The notes under the pieces: model-generated
Databases searched by the model: none
What the model saw: only the letters and a program-made list of their open reading frames with translations
Told to the model about the DNA's origin: nothing
In this document: piece by piece, positions 1-5,732 of the stretch
Layout of the letters: every line of letters starts with the position of its first letter
Numbering within the stretch: position 1 is the first letter of the stretch
Translations under genes and position numbers: made by a program
From: Gammaproteobacteria bacterium
GTDB lineage: Bacteria > Pseudomonadota > Gammaproteobacteria > SZUA-229
Reading direction: 5' to 3'
DNA length: 10,604 nt
NCBI GenBank assembly: GCA_026197015.1
Contig: JAPHRB010000165.1
Location: forward strand, 1 to 10,604

Positions 1-110
1 CGATAAGCTTCATTAATACAGCCGCCCCCCATTGGGACGTGAGAGTTGATTTGAAAGTCAGTGCCAGTCTGCTGGCTTATGCTTTTTGATATGTGTTGCC
101 AACTGTTCAT
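1..110 (-). CDS. Fructosamine kinase family protein, N-terminal fragment (runs off left edge)
   Basis: Reading the minus strand from an ATG at 110-108 gives 36 codons with no stop before the window edge. The peptide begins MNSWQHISKSISQQTG and continues to GGGCINEAY. An N-terminal W..I...IS..TG helix followed by a glycine-rich GGG.IN.AY segment is the pattern I know from the start of fructosamine-3-kinase-related proteins, where the glycine-rich strand is part of the ATP-binding N-lobe. These cytosolic kinases phosphorylate sugar adducts on protein amines (ketosamines or ribulosamines), leading to deglycation. An in-frame TGA lies two codons upstream of the ATG, so no longer start is possible. 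Only a weak GAG-type ribosome site is visible. The gene is divergent from the globin gene, with 73 bases between starts. Family assignment rests on 36 residues, so the substrate is unknown. Confidence 0.72.
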   Translation of the reverse strand, partial: MNSWQHISKSISQQTGTDFQINSHVPMGGGCINEAY

Positions 111-183
111 ATGAGCTCAACTGATTAATTTTAATATAGGTGTTAGCATATGCAGGTTATCCAGTTGCTCAGTAGAAGTAAAT
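111..183. promoter_or_regulatory. Divergent intergenic region between the kinase and globin genes
   Basis: This 73-base spacer must hold the 5' signals of both divergent genes. It is AT-rich and contains a short dyad, ATTAA-tt-TTAAT, at 124-135, which could be a regulator half-site pair or chance in AT-rich DNA. I could not identify a convincing FNR (TTGAT-N4-ATCAA) or NO-responsive operator. The globin ATG at 184 is preceded by AGAAG at 174-178, a weak ribosome-binding site. Confidence 0.35.
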
Positions 184-579
184 ATGTCAAACATACCCTC
201 ATATGAAGAAATAGAAGTCGTAATACATTCGTTTTATAAAAAAACAATGGAAAATCAACAGATAGGACATTTTTTTGATCGTCTTGAGGATATTGATGAG
301 CATGAAAAACGAATAGTCGGTTTCTGGTGGATCAGTATGGGTGGCAAGCTGGATAACCCGCCTAAAATAGACATGATTGGCAAGCATTTCCCTCTTGGCA
401 TTAAACAGCATGACCTTGAAGTGTGGATAGCGCTTTTCAGTGAAACCCTTGAGCAGGAACTAACTGAAGATAAGGCGATATTCTGGATGGACAAAGTAAT
501 GACGATTGCCGCTAGATTAAAGCAGATAGTGATAGATAATCAGTCAATGGGTATAGAAATAAAGAATAAACAGGTTTGA
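184..579 (+). CDS. Group III truncated haemoglobin
   Basis: This 131-residue cytosolic globin has the short 2-over-2 fold length and signature residues of the trHb group III (Campylobacter Ctb-like) family. By alignment from memory with Ctb, Tyr18 is B10 (in FYKKTM), His40 is the distal E7 position (in DEHEKR), Phe47-Trp48 fall in the E helix, His68 in GKHFPL is the proximal haem ligand F8, and Trp81 in EVWIALF is G8. Family members bind haem and O2 or NO; proposed roles are NO or peroxide detoxification or oxygen handling, and the exact role here is not shown. It starts at the first ATG after a weak AGAAG site, stands alone on the plus strand and ends before the long gene-free region. Haem supply by hemH further right is a functional link only. 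Confidence 0.9.
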   Translation: MSNIPSYEEIEVVIHSFYKKTMENQQIGHFFDRLEDIDEHEKRIVGFWWISMGGKLDNPPKIDMIGKHFPLGIKQHDLEVWIALFSETLEQELTEDKAIFWMDKVMTIAARLKQIVIDNQSMGIEIKNKQV

Positions 580-667
580 TCTGCTGCATGTATGCTTTTT
601 GAGACTTAACGGATAATAGAGTGAAGTTATGTATTAGGTGTTGAGTTTATATCGTTCTTTATGTGCG

Positions 668-676
668 TTATACACA
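668..676 (+). promoter_or_regulatory. DnaA box 1 (TTATACACA)
   Basis: Exact match to TTATnCACA, the leftmost of the four boxes and 89 bases after the globin stop codon. It lies 179 bases before box 2. Confidence 0.6.
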
Positions 677-846
677 AATAAGCAATATTGGGAATAAGTC
701 CTGCTTACTTTTTAACCAAATCGGGTCTAATAACTGTAACCTGTTGTTTTTATTGCATTTTATATTGTGATCAAATTATGAACAATCTGTTACATAGGGT
801 ATAAAACGAGAGAATTAGATAAGATTTCAAGCGCTTATCAACAGAC

Positions 847-855
847 TTATCCACA
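847..855 (+). promoter_or_regulatory. DnaA box 2 (TTATCCACA)
   Basis: Matches the strongest E. coli-type box exactly. A one-mismatch box (TTATCAACA, 835-843) lies 3 bases upstream in the same orientation. The box is the left arm of an 8-bp inverted repeat, ACTTATCC at 845-852 and GGATAAGT at 864-871. Confidence 0.65.
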
Positions 856-1003
856 GGAAAAGGGGATAAGTTTTTAAGTCTATATAATACAATGAGTTAT
901 ATGTATTAGATTAATGTAATACTTTAACTTAACTCATTAAATATTAATTAAATATGCTGAATAATTATCTAATAATCTTCAAATTAACCATTCAAGTAAA
1001 TAC

Positions 1004-1012
1004 TTATACACA
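1004..1012 (+). promoter_or_regulatory. DnaA box 3 (TTATACACA)
   Basis: Exact TTATnCACA match at the right edge of the AT-rich core. It is followed 4 bases later by the perfect dyad TGTTAATCATTAACA (1017-1031). Confidence 0.6.
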
Positions 1013-1016
1013 TAGC

Positions 1017-1031
1017 TGTTAATCATTAACA
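1017..1031. repeat. 15-bp perfect dyad TGTTAATCATTAACA
   Basis: Seven-base arms, TGTTAAT and ATTAACA, flank a single C. The site sits directly beside DnaA box 3, so it could be the operator of a dimeric regulator or an origin-binding factor site. I do not recognise the binding protein. Confidence 0.5.
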
Positions 1032-1190
1032 AGAAAAACCTAAAACTACTGTATATATAGTGTTTTATTTTTTTATGTTTGTAAGTTACTGTATTTTATA
1101 TGTTTTTAGAGTGGTTAAAAAACAACCAAAATGTTAAGAATATCGCTAGAATCACCGGTTTTGAGTTTAAACTGTAGGTTCTCCACAGAG

Positions 1191-1199
1191 TTATCCACA
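1191..1199 (+). promoter_or_regulatory. DnaA box 4 (TTATCCACA) within a box cluster
   Basis: Exact match to the strong box, 107 bases before the priA start. The one-mismatch box TTCTCCACA (1179-1187) precedes it. It forms the perfect dyad TCCACAG-att-CTGTGGA (1194-1210) with an opposing degenerate box TGTGGAAAA (1205-1213). Three boxes thus pack into 35 bases. Confidence 0.65.
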
Positions 1200-1305
1200 G
1201 ATTCTGTGGAAAAAGTTAATAAATCTGTAATATTTAAATTTGTCAAAGATTATTTTTTAAAATGCAATTCTCCAATTTCTTACCATTCACTGGCACAATA
1301 CACAT

Positions 1306-3525
1306 ATGTCTAAGCCTTTAATTGCACGCATTGCTGTGCCCGTTCCCATTTATAGTCTGTTTGATTATTTGATTTCTGCAGAGTCTGATCAAATCCCGCT
1401 AGAGGGCTGTCGGGTCAAGGTGCAATTTGGCCGAAATCAATTGATTGGTATGGTGTTATCGGTGGTCGATGAATCTACATTACCGTTAACAAAGTTGAAA
1501 CCACTAATCGAGATTATTGATGTTAAACCCGTTTTATCAGCGGACTTAATAAAATTGCTTAAATGGTCGGCCAGTTATTACCATTACCCTCTGGGAGAGG
1601 TGATTTTTAGTGCCCTGCCAAAGCGGATAAGAGAAGGCGTGCCAGCAGAACTGAAGTCTGAAAATTACTGGTACTTAACCGAAACAGGTAAGAATCTGCA
1701 AATAGAAAGCCTGAGTCGAGCACCGAAACAGGCTGCTTTATTGTCTTACTTACAAAATGCATCGGTAGATGGGCTTAATTCAGACCAGTTAAACGAAGGC
1801 TGGGATAACTGGCGCACACCAGTAAAGGGATTAATAGAAAAATGTCTGTTAGAGGTGAGGCAGAAAGTACAAACAGCTGTTATCGCTTCGCCTGATCAAA
1901 TAAAAGATAAATCAACTCAAGCTTTTAGCTTGAATGCTCAACAGGCTAGCGCTGCTAAAGAGGTTGTTCAGGCTTTAAACACATATCAGGCGTTTTTGTT
2001 GCAAGGCATTACTGGCAGTGGCAAAACGGAAGTCTATTTAGACGTAATAGAGCATGCCCTTGCACAAAATCTCCAGGTTTTGGTGCTGGTTCCTGAAATT
2101 AGTTTAACGCCACAGTTAACTCAGCGATTTACCCAACGTTTGAACACCACTATAGCCAGCCTTCATTCGGGTTTAAATGATACACAAAGGCACAGTGCCT
2201 GGGTGCTGGCGAGTAAAGGCATTGCGCGGGTGGTCATTGGCACACGTTCGGCTTTATATACATCTATGCCAGATTTAGGTTTGATTATTCTGGATGAAGA
2301 GCATGATGCCTCTTTTAAACAACAGGAAGGTTTTCGTTATCACGCCAGAGACCTGTCTCTTGTCAGAGCGAAGAATAAAAACATTCCCGTTCTCCTGGGT
2401 TCAGCAACACCATCATTTGAGAGCCTTGAAAATGTAACTCGAGGTCAGTTTTCTTTATTGACACTAACAGAGCGAGGTGCTGCTGGTGCGACACCACCCA
2501 AAGTTAGCCTGCTGGATGTTTGTCGTCGACCGATGGAAGATGGCATATCAGATACGTTATTTAATAAAATTGAAGAACATTTAAATAATGACGGACAGGT
2601 TTTACTGTTTTTAAATCGACGCGGATATGCGCCATTATTAATGTGTCATGAATGCGGCTGGACAACAGAATGCCAGCGTTGCGATGCAAACATGACTTTG
2701 CATCATCATAATCAGCGTTTGCGTTGTCATCACTGTGGTTATGAAAAGAAAGCACCAACCCAGTGTCCCCAGTGTAATCATGAAAGTTTGTATATACCCG
2801 GTGCGGGCACAGAAAGAATTGAGGTTGCGCTTACTGAAAAATTTCCCTCCGTTGTTATTAGTCGAATAGATAAAGATACAACAAGACTTAAAGGCGAGTT
2901 AGATAGAAAGTTAAATCAGGCAAGATCAGGGGAAGCCAGAATACTGATTGGAACTCAAATGCTGGCTAAAGGGCATGACTTTCCGAATGTAACACTGGTG
3001 GGAATTCTAAATGCTGATCAGGGTTTGTTTAGTGCAGATTTTCGTGGCACAGAACATATGGCACAATTAATAATCCAGGTTTCAGGTCGTGCCGGAAGGG
3101 GAAAAAGAGCTGGTGAGGTCATTATACAAACGCATCATCCTGAACACCCGTTATTACATATCTTGCTCGAAAGTGGTTATGCGGGTTTTGCAAAAAGCGC
3201 ATTAATTGAGCGTAAGCAGGCCAATTTTCCGCCGTTTAGTTATATGGTTATTGTGCGCTGTGAATCAATACAAAAAGAACAGGGTATAGAGTTTTTAAAT
3301 GAATGTAGACAGGCTTTAAATTATGAAGGTATAGAACTGTTTGGCCCTATACCGGCGCCAATGGAGCGACGCGCGGGACGTTATCGCTGGCAATTAATTT
3401 TACTTTCGGATGAAAGAAAAAAACTACATGCTATTTTGCGACATTGGGTGCCAGGTATACATAAGTTAAAATCAGCAAATAAAGTCAGGTGGTCAATCGA
3501 TGTTGACCCACAGGATATGTTTTGA
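1306..3525 (+). CDS. priA: Primosomal protein N' (replication restart helicase PriA)
   Basis: PriA is a 3'-to-5' superfamily 2 DNA helicase that recognises stalled forks and D-loops and reloads the replicative helicase DnaB through PriB/DnaT or PriC. At 739 residues it is close to the 732 of E. coli PriA. The N-terminal part (1-200) is the 3'-DNA-end-binding and winged-helix region, opening with the typical IARIAVPVPIYSLFDYL. Walker A is GITGSGKT (234-241), the Walker B box is DEEH (330-333), and LLGSATPS (363-370) is motif III. The zinc-binding insertion has all eight cysteines: 447, 450, 456, 459, 474, 477, 487 and 490. Motifs V and VI are GTQMLAKGHDF (549-559) and QVSGRAGRG (591-599). The ATG at 1306 is chosen because the conserved N-terminal strand starts immediately; no clear Shine-Dalgarno is visible. 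Its upstream region is the DnaA-box cluster. Confidence 0.98.
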   Translation: MSKPLIARIAVPVPIYSLFDYLISAESDQIPLEGCRVKVQFGRNQLIGMVLSVVDESTLPLTKLKPLIEIIDVKPVLSADLIKLLKWSASYYHYPLGEVIFSALPKRIREGVPAELKSENYWYLTETGKNLQIESLSRAPKQAALLSYLQNASVDGLNSDQLNEGWDNWRTPVKGLIEKCLLEVRQKVQTAVIASPDQIKDKSTQAFSLNAQQASAAKEVVQALNTYQAFLLQGITGSGKTEVYLDVIEHALAQNLQVLVLVPEISLTPQLTQRFTQRLNTTIASLHSGLNDTQRHSAWVLASKGIARVVIGTRSALYTSMPDLGLIILDEEHDASFKQQEGFRYHARDLSLVRAKNKNIPVLLGSATPSFESLENVTRGQFSLLTLTERGAAGATPPKVSLLDVCRRPMEDGISDTLFNKIEEHLNNDGQVLLFLNRRGYAPLLMCHECGWTTECQRCDANMTLHHHNQRLRCHHCGYEKKAPTQCPQCNHESLYIPGAGTERIEVALTEKFPSVVISRIDKDTTRLKGELDRKLNQARSGEARILIGTQMLAKGHDFPNVTLVGILNADQGLFSADFRGTEHMAQLIIQVSGRAGRGKRAGEVIIQTHHPEHPLLHILLESGYAGFAKSALIERKQANFPPFSYMVIVRCESIQKEQGIEFLNECRQALNYEGIELFGPIPAPMERRAGRYRWQLILLSDERKKLHAILRHWVPGIHKLKSANKVRWSIDVDPQDMF

Positions 3526-3560
3526 TGGTCAGGCTTGTAAAAATCAATAGATTTAAAATC

Positions 3561-3800
3561 TTATTTTTCTATTTTTTGTTGATTATCTAGTGCCATGAAA
3601 ATGAGCTTGCTAATTAATAAAATCAGGGGCGCGCTATGCATAAATAAATCAAAAATATCGATGGGTTTACTTAAGCTGCCATCGCTTAGCATTTTTAATT
3701 TTTCCCACAAATGAGGTTCTGGTACAAAGGGCGCAAGTCCAAGCAAAACTGTAACGATGATCAGCGTTGATGTTGGTATTTTAAATAGAAGTTTTTTCAT
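3561..3800 (-). CDS. Small two-helix membrane protein of unknown function
   Basis: This 79-residue protein converges on priA, with 35 bases between stop codons. It has a hydrophobic N-terminal segment (about 10-27, STLIIVTVLLGLAPFV), a polar middle with PEPHLWEKLKM and SKPIDIFDLFMH, and a second hydrophobic segment (about 55-72). I recognise the LGLAPF.PEPHL.EKL.ML and PIDIFDL..H.AP pattern from a family of small proteobacterial proteins that databases often label 'RND transporter'. That label is not credible at this size, as RND pumps exceed 1000 residues. The conserved pattern and compact fit suggest a real gene. The ribosome site is weak (AAGAT upstream of the ATG). Function unknown; probably inner membrane with the central loop on one side. 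Confidence 0.75.
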   Translation of the reverse strand: MKKLLFKIPTSTLIIVTVLLGLAPFVPEPHLWEKLKMLSDGSLSKPIDIFDLFMHSAPLILLISKLIFMALDNQQKIEK

Positions 3801-4318
3801 TATTTATCTTGTTGTATATAGTGTGTCATTAAAAAAGTAAAAACCAGGTCTCCAAAATGGATGCAGTTTTTGTGTTTTAGTAGTTCGCAGGGAATTTTTA
3901 TTAAGACTTATCAAAAAATAAATCTCTTTATCATTGAGAGTGTAACTGAAAATAGTGCTATCAATTAAACGATCTATATTAGGGTTTGGTTAATTTCGAG
4001 TCAAATGAAATATGTAACTAATGCCTGTCTATAAACTAACGTGTTCCAGTTTCGGTTTTTCGGCTAAACGGTATTAGTAGCGGTTCTAAGACACTTAAAC
4101 AGGGTCTATACTGGTTTTTAGTAGAATGAATCCGCTGTGAGTTGCCCTGTTTAGGGGCTTAATGGTGTTATAAGTTATAATCACATATACATAAAATTAT
4201 AATATGTTAATATACGCCACCAAATTTTAGTTGGCCAGTTATATAGCTCCCCCCAGGTTGTATCCGATAAGAGCACCTATCTGGTCTAGTATTCAAGACA
4301 TCTATAGGAGTCTAAATT
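3801..4318. promoter_or_regulatory. Long leader region upstream of fbp
   Basis: These 518 bases separate the small minus-strand gene from fbp and contain no gene I can support. Within them are two possible -10 elements, TATAAT at 4176-4181 and 4198-4203, without good -35 partners. A 9-bp inverted repeat, TAAACAGGG (4096-4104) and CCCTGTTTA (4145-4153), has a 40-base spacer, and a shorter pair, AGCGG (4080-4084) and CCGCT (4132-4136), crosses it. I could not match the region to a known riboswitch. Regulators of carbon-fixation genes (CbbR-type) bind upstream of such genes in some autotrophs, but I see no site I would assign. Confidence 0.35.
4306..4310 (+). promoter_or_regulatory. Ribosome-binding site of fbp (AGGAG)
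   Basis: AGGAG lies 8 bases before the ATG at 4319. This is a strong, well-spaced Shine-Dalgarno and it fixes the fbp start over the internal ATG at codon 5. Confidence 0.85.
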
Positions 4319-5338
4319 ATGACCACAGGTATGAAATTAAAGCAGTTTCTGCTACATGAGAAACGCGCGGGTGAAGATCTTCCTTATGATCTTATCGAGT
4401 TAATTCACGAAGTAAGTATCACATGTAAAGAGATTGCGGCTACAGTTAGTCGTGGTGAGCTTTCAGGCGTATTAGGCGTTGCTGGTTCTGAAAACGTTCA
4501 GGGCGAAACTCAGAAAGAGTTAGATATCATTACTAATGACATCATGGCTGATCACCTTAGTGTGAGCGGTCTGGTTGCGGGTATGGGCTCTGAAGAGATT
4601 GATGATCCTATCGATGTGCCTTCAAAAGAACGTGGTGAGTACTTATTGATGTTTGATCCATTAGACGGTTCTTCAAACATTGATGTGAACATTTCTGTGG
4701 GTACGATTTTCTCTGTACTAAAAGCACCTTTTGGCTGCAAAGAAACACCTAAGTTAAATGATTATCTGCAAAATGGCGATCAGCAGAAAGCAGCAGGTTT
4801 TGTTGTTTACGGTCCAGCAACTGTTTTCGTACTGACTACAGGTAAGGGTGTAAATATGTTTACACTTGATAACACAATTGGTGAGTTTGTATTAACCACT
4901 GAAGGTGTATCAATTCCTGAAGAAACAACGGAGTACGCTATTAACATGGCAAACCGTCGTTTCTGGGATGAGTCAATGAAACGTTATATTGAAGATTGTC
5001 AGCTGGGTGAAGATGGCCCATTAGGCAAACGTTACAATATGCGTTGGGTCGCATCAATGGTGGCCGAGGTTTATCGTATCCTTATTCGTGGTGGTATTTT
5101 CATGTACCCATACGATAATCGTGATCCTTCAAAAGCCGGTAAGTTACGTTTAATGTATGAAGCAAATCCAATGGGTTTCATTATCGAGCAGGCTGGCGGT
5201 ATGGCGTCAACGGGTAAAGGTCGCATAATGGAAGTTGAATCCACTGGCCTTCACCAGCGTGTGCCTGTTGTATTAGGTTCTGCAGCTGAAGTGAGAAAGG
5301 TTGAGGAATACCATTTAAAGGGTGAAAAGGCTGCTTAA
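4319..5338 (+). CDS. fbp: Fructose-1,6-bisphosphatase, class I
   Basis: The enzyme hydrolyses fructose 1,6-bisphosphate to fructose 6-phosphate plus phosphate in the cytosol, the irreversible step of gluconeogenesis and of the regenerative phase of the Calvin cycle. At 339 residues it matches the family (E. coli Fbp 332). Metal and catalytic motifs are GSEEID (90-95) and FDPLDGSSNIDVN (112-124). The substrate-binding half shows KRYNMRWVASMVAEVYRILI, GGIFMYP, then KLRLMYEANPMGFIIEQAGG near the C-terminus. A strong AGGAG precedes the ATG and a strong terminator follows the stop, so the gene looks like a single-gene transcript with a long leader. It is not in a cbb operon here. Whether it serves gluconeogenesis or CO2 fixation cannot be told from this window. 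Confidence 0.97.
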   Translation: MTTGMKLKQFLLHEKRAGEDLPYDLIELIHEVSITCKEIAATVSRGELSGVLGVAGSENVQGETQKELDIITNDIMADHLSVSGLVAGMGSEEIDDPIDVPSKERGEYLLMFDPLDGSSNIDVNISVGTIFSVLKAPFGCKETPKLNDYLQNGDQQKAAGFVVYGPATVFVLTTGKGVNMFTLDNTIGEFVLTTEGVSIPEETTEYAINMANRRFWDESMKRYIEDCQLGEDGPLGKRYNMRWVASMVAEVYRILIRGGIFMYPYDNRDPSKAGKLRLMYEANPMGFIIEQAGGMASTGKGRIMEVESTGLHQRVPVVLGSAAEVRKVEEYHLKGEKAA

Positions 5339-5340
5339 TG

Positions 5341-5354
5341 ATCGATTAATCGAT
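5341..5354. repeat. 14-bp perfect palindrome ATCGATTAATCGAT
   Basis: It begins two bases after the fbp stop codon and reads identically on both strands. With the following TA it also reads as a tandem copy of ATCGATTA. It lies between the gene and its terminator, so it could act as an mRNA hairpin or a protein site; no function is assigned. Confidence 0.5.
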
Positions 5355-5377
5355 TATAGGGAGTCGAAGTCCCGGAT

Positions 5378-5415
5378 AAAAAAGCCCCATTCCTTCATGG
5401 ACTGGGGCTTTTTTT
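5378..5415 (+). terminator. Intrinsic terminator of fbp
   Basis: The GC-rich stem AGCCCCA (5383-5389) pairs with TGGGGCT (5403-5409), extended by an A-run on the left and a run of T to 5415. The loop is about 13 bases and itself contains CCAT/ATGG. With A-runs and T-runs on both sides it could terminate in either direction. Confidence 0.93.
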
Positions 5416-5437
5416 ATGTAATTTTTAAAACGTTATT

Positions 5438-5637
5438 AACTCGTTCCATGCTCCTGCGTGGGAATGCATAAAAAACTGACAGCATTTCATGTGTTTCAAA
5501 CGTGTAATAAATACCAAATAGCTATAGAGAAGGCTTTTATAAATAAATAATTGTGTCACTATGCGAGCAGTTAAATCTAAGATAGATAGAAAATCATTAT
5601 CAGTATACATTTTAGCGCGGGAGCATAGGAACGAGTT
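5438..5637. mobile_element. REP/MITE-like element with inverted ends (200 bp)
   Basis: The left end begins AACTCGTTCC (5438-5447) and the right end closes with GGAACGAGTT (5628-5637), a perfect 10-bp inverted pair. The match continues inward (left ATGCTCCTGCG, right end read in reverse TATGCTCCCGCG), giving about 22 bp with one gap and one mismatch. The left end also folds on itself: CGTTCC-ATGC with loop TCCT against GCGTGGGAATG (5442-5464). Sequences of the form CGTTCCCA.GC...GCGTGGGAA are, to my knowledge, common dispersed hairpin repeats in gammaproteobacteria, linked to REP elements mobilised by REP-associated (RAYT) transposases. No transposase is encoded, and I see no clear target-site duplication. 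The interior is AT-rich and holds only a spurious minus-strand frame. Confidence 0.72.
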
Positions 5638-5732
5638 GATTTAATATTTGCGTTTTCTTTTACTTTTGACTTTTTGATACTTTAAGTAAGCACCAGAATG
5701 TAATCTGGCTTATTTATGCATTCTTAAAAACT

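Larger units (their letters stand above)
580..1305. other. Candidate replication origin / DnaA-binding locus (gene-free, AT-rich)
   Basis: This 726-base stretch has no credible gene. It contains four exact matches to the DnaA-box consensus TTATnCACA on the plus strand, at 668-676, 847-855, 1004-1012 and 1191-1199. One-mismatch copies lie at 835-843 (TTATCAACA), 1179-1187 (TTCTCCACA) and, on the other strand, 1205-1213 (TGTGGAAAA). With 8 fixed positions on two strands I estimate fewer than 0.1 exact matches by chance, even allowing for high AT. Between the second and third boxes, about 880-1000, the DNA is almost purely A and T, as expected of an unwinding element. Dyads occur at 845-871, 1017-1031 and 1193-1210. 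The usual oriC neighbours (dnaA, rpmH, mnmG, parAB) are not in view, so the region could instead be a DnaA-titrating or DnaA-regulated promoter region for priA. Confidence 0.6.

Noticed and set aside
3..89. Plus-strand open frame ending TGA at 87-89, possible C-terminus of an upstream gene
   Set aside because: The peptide resembles nothing I know, and the opposite strand gives a clear fructosamine-kinase N-terminus with an in-frame start.
1047..1094. Two copies of TACTGTAT (1047-1054, 1087-1094) resembling LexA half-sites
   Set aside because: LexA needs CTGT-N8-ACAG; neither copy has the second half.
1131..1313. 60-codon plus-strand frame overlapping the priA start
   Set aside because: No ribosome site, no recognisable domain, AT-driven composition, and it spans the DnaA-box knot and runs into priA.
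3549..3561. Small dyad AGATTT-a-AAATCT followed by T-rich DNA between convergent priA and the small membrane gene
   Set aside because: The stem is six mostly A-T pairs with a one-base loop, too weak to call a terminator.
5359..5373. GGGA-gtcgaag-TCCC looks like a tRNA T-arm
   Set aside because: There is no acceptor, D or anticodon arm; fbp coding sequence ends just upstream and an intrinsic terminator follows.
5425..5610. 61-codon minus-strand frame
   Set aside because: It runs through the left inverted end and core of the REP/MITE element, lacks a domain, and is best explained by the repeat.
5688..5711. Hairpin CCAGA-atgtaa-TCTGG as terminator of the minus-strand operon
   Set aside because: The stem is short and no T-run follows in the direction of transcription.
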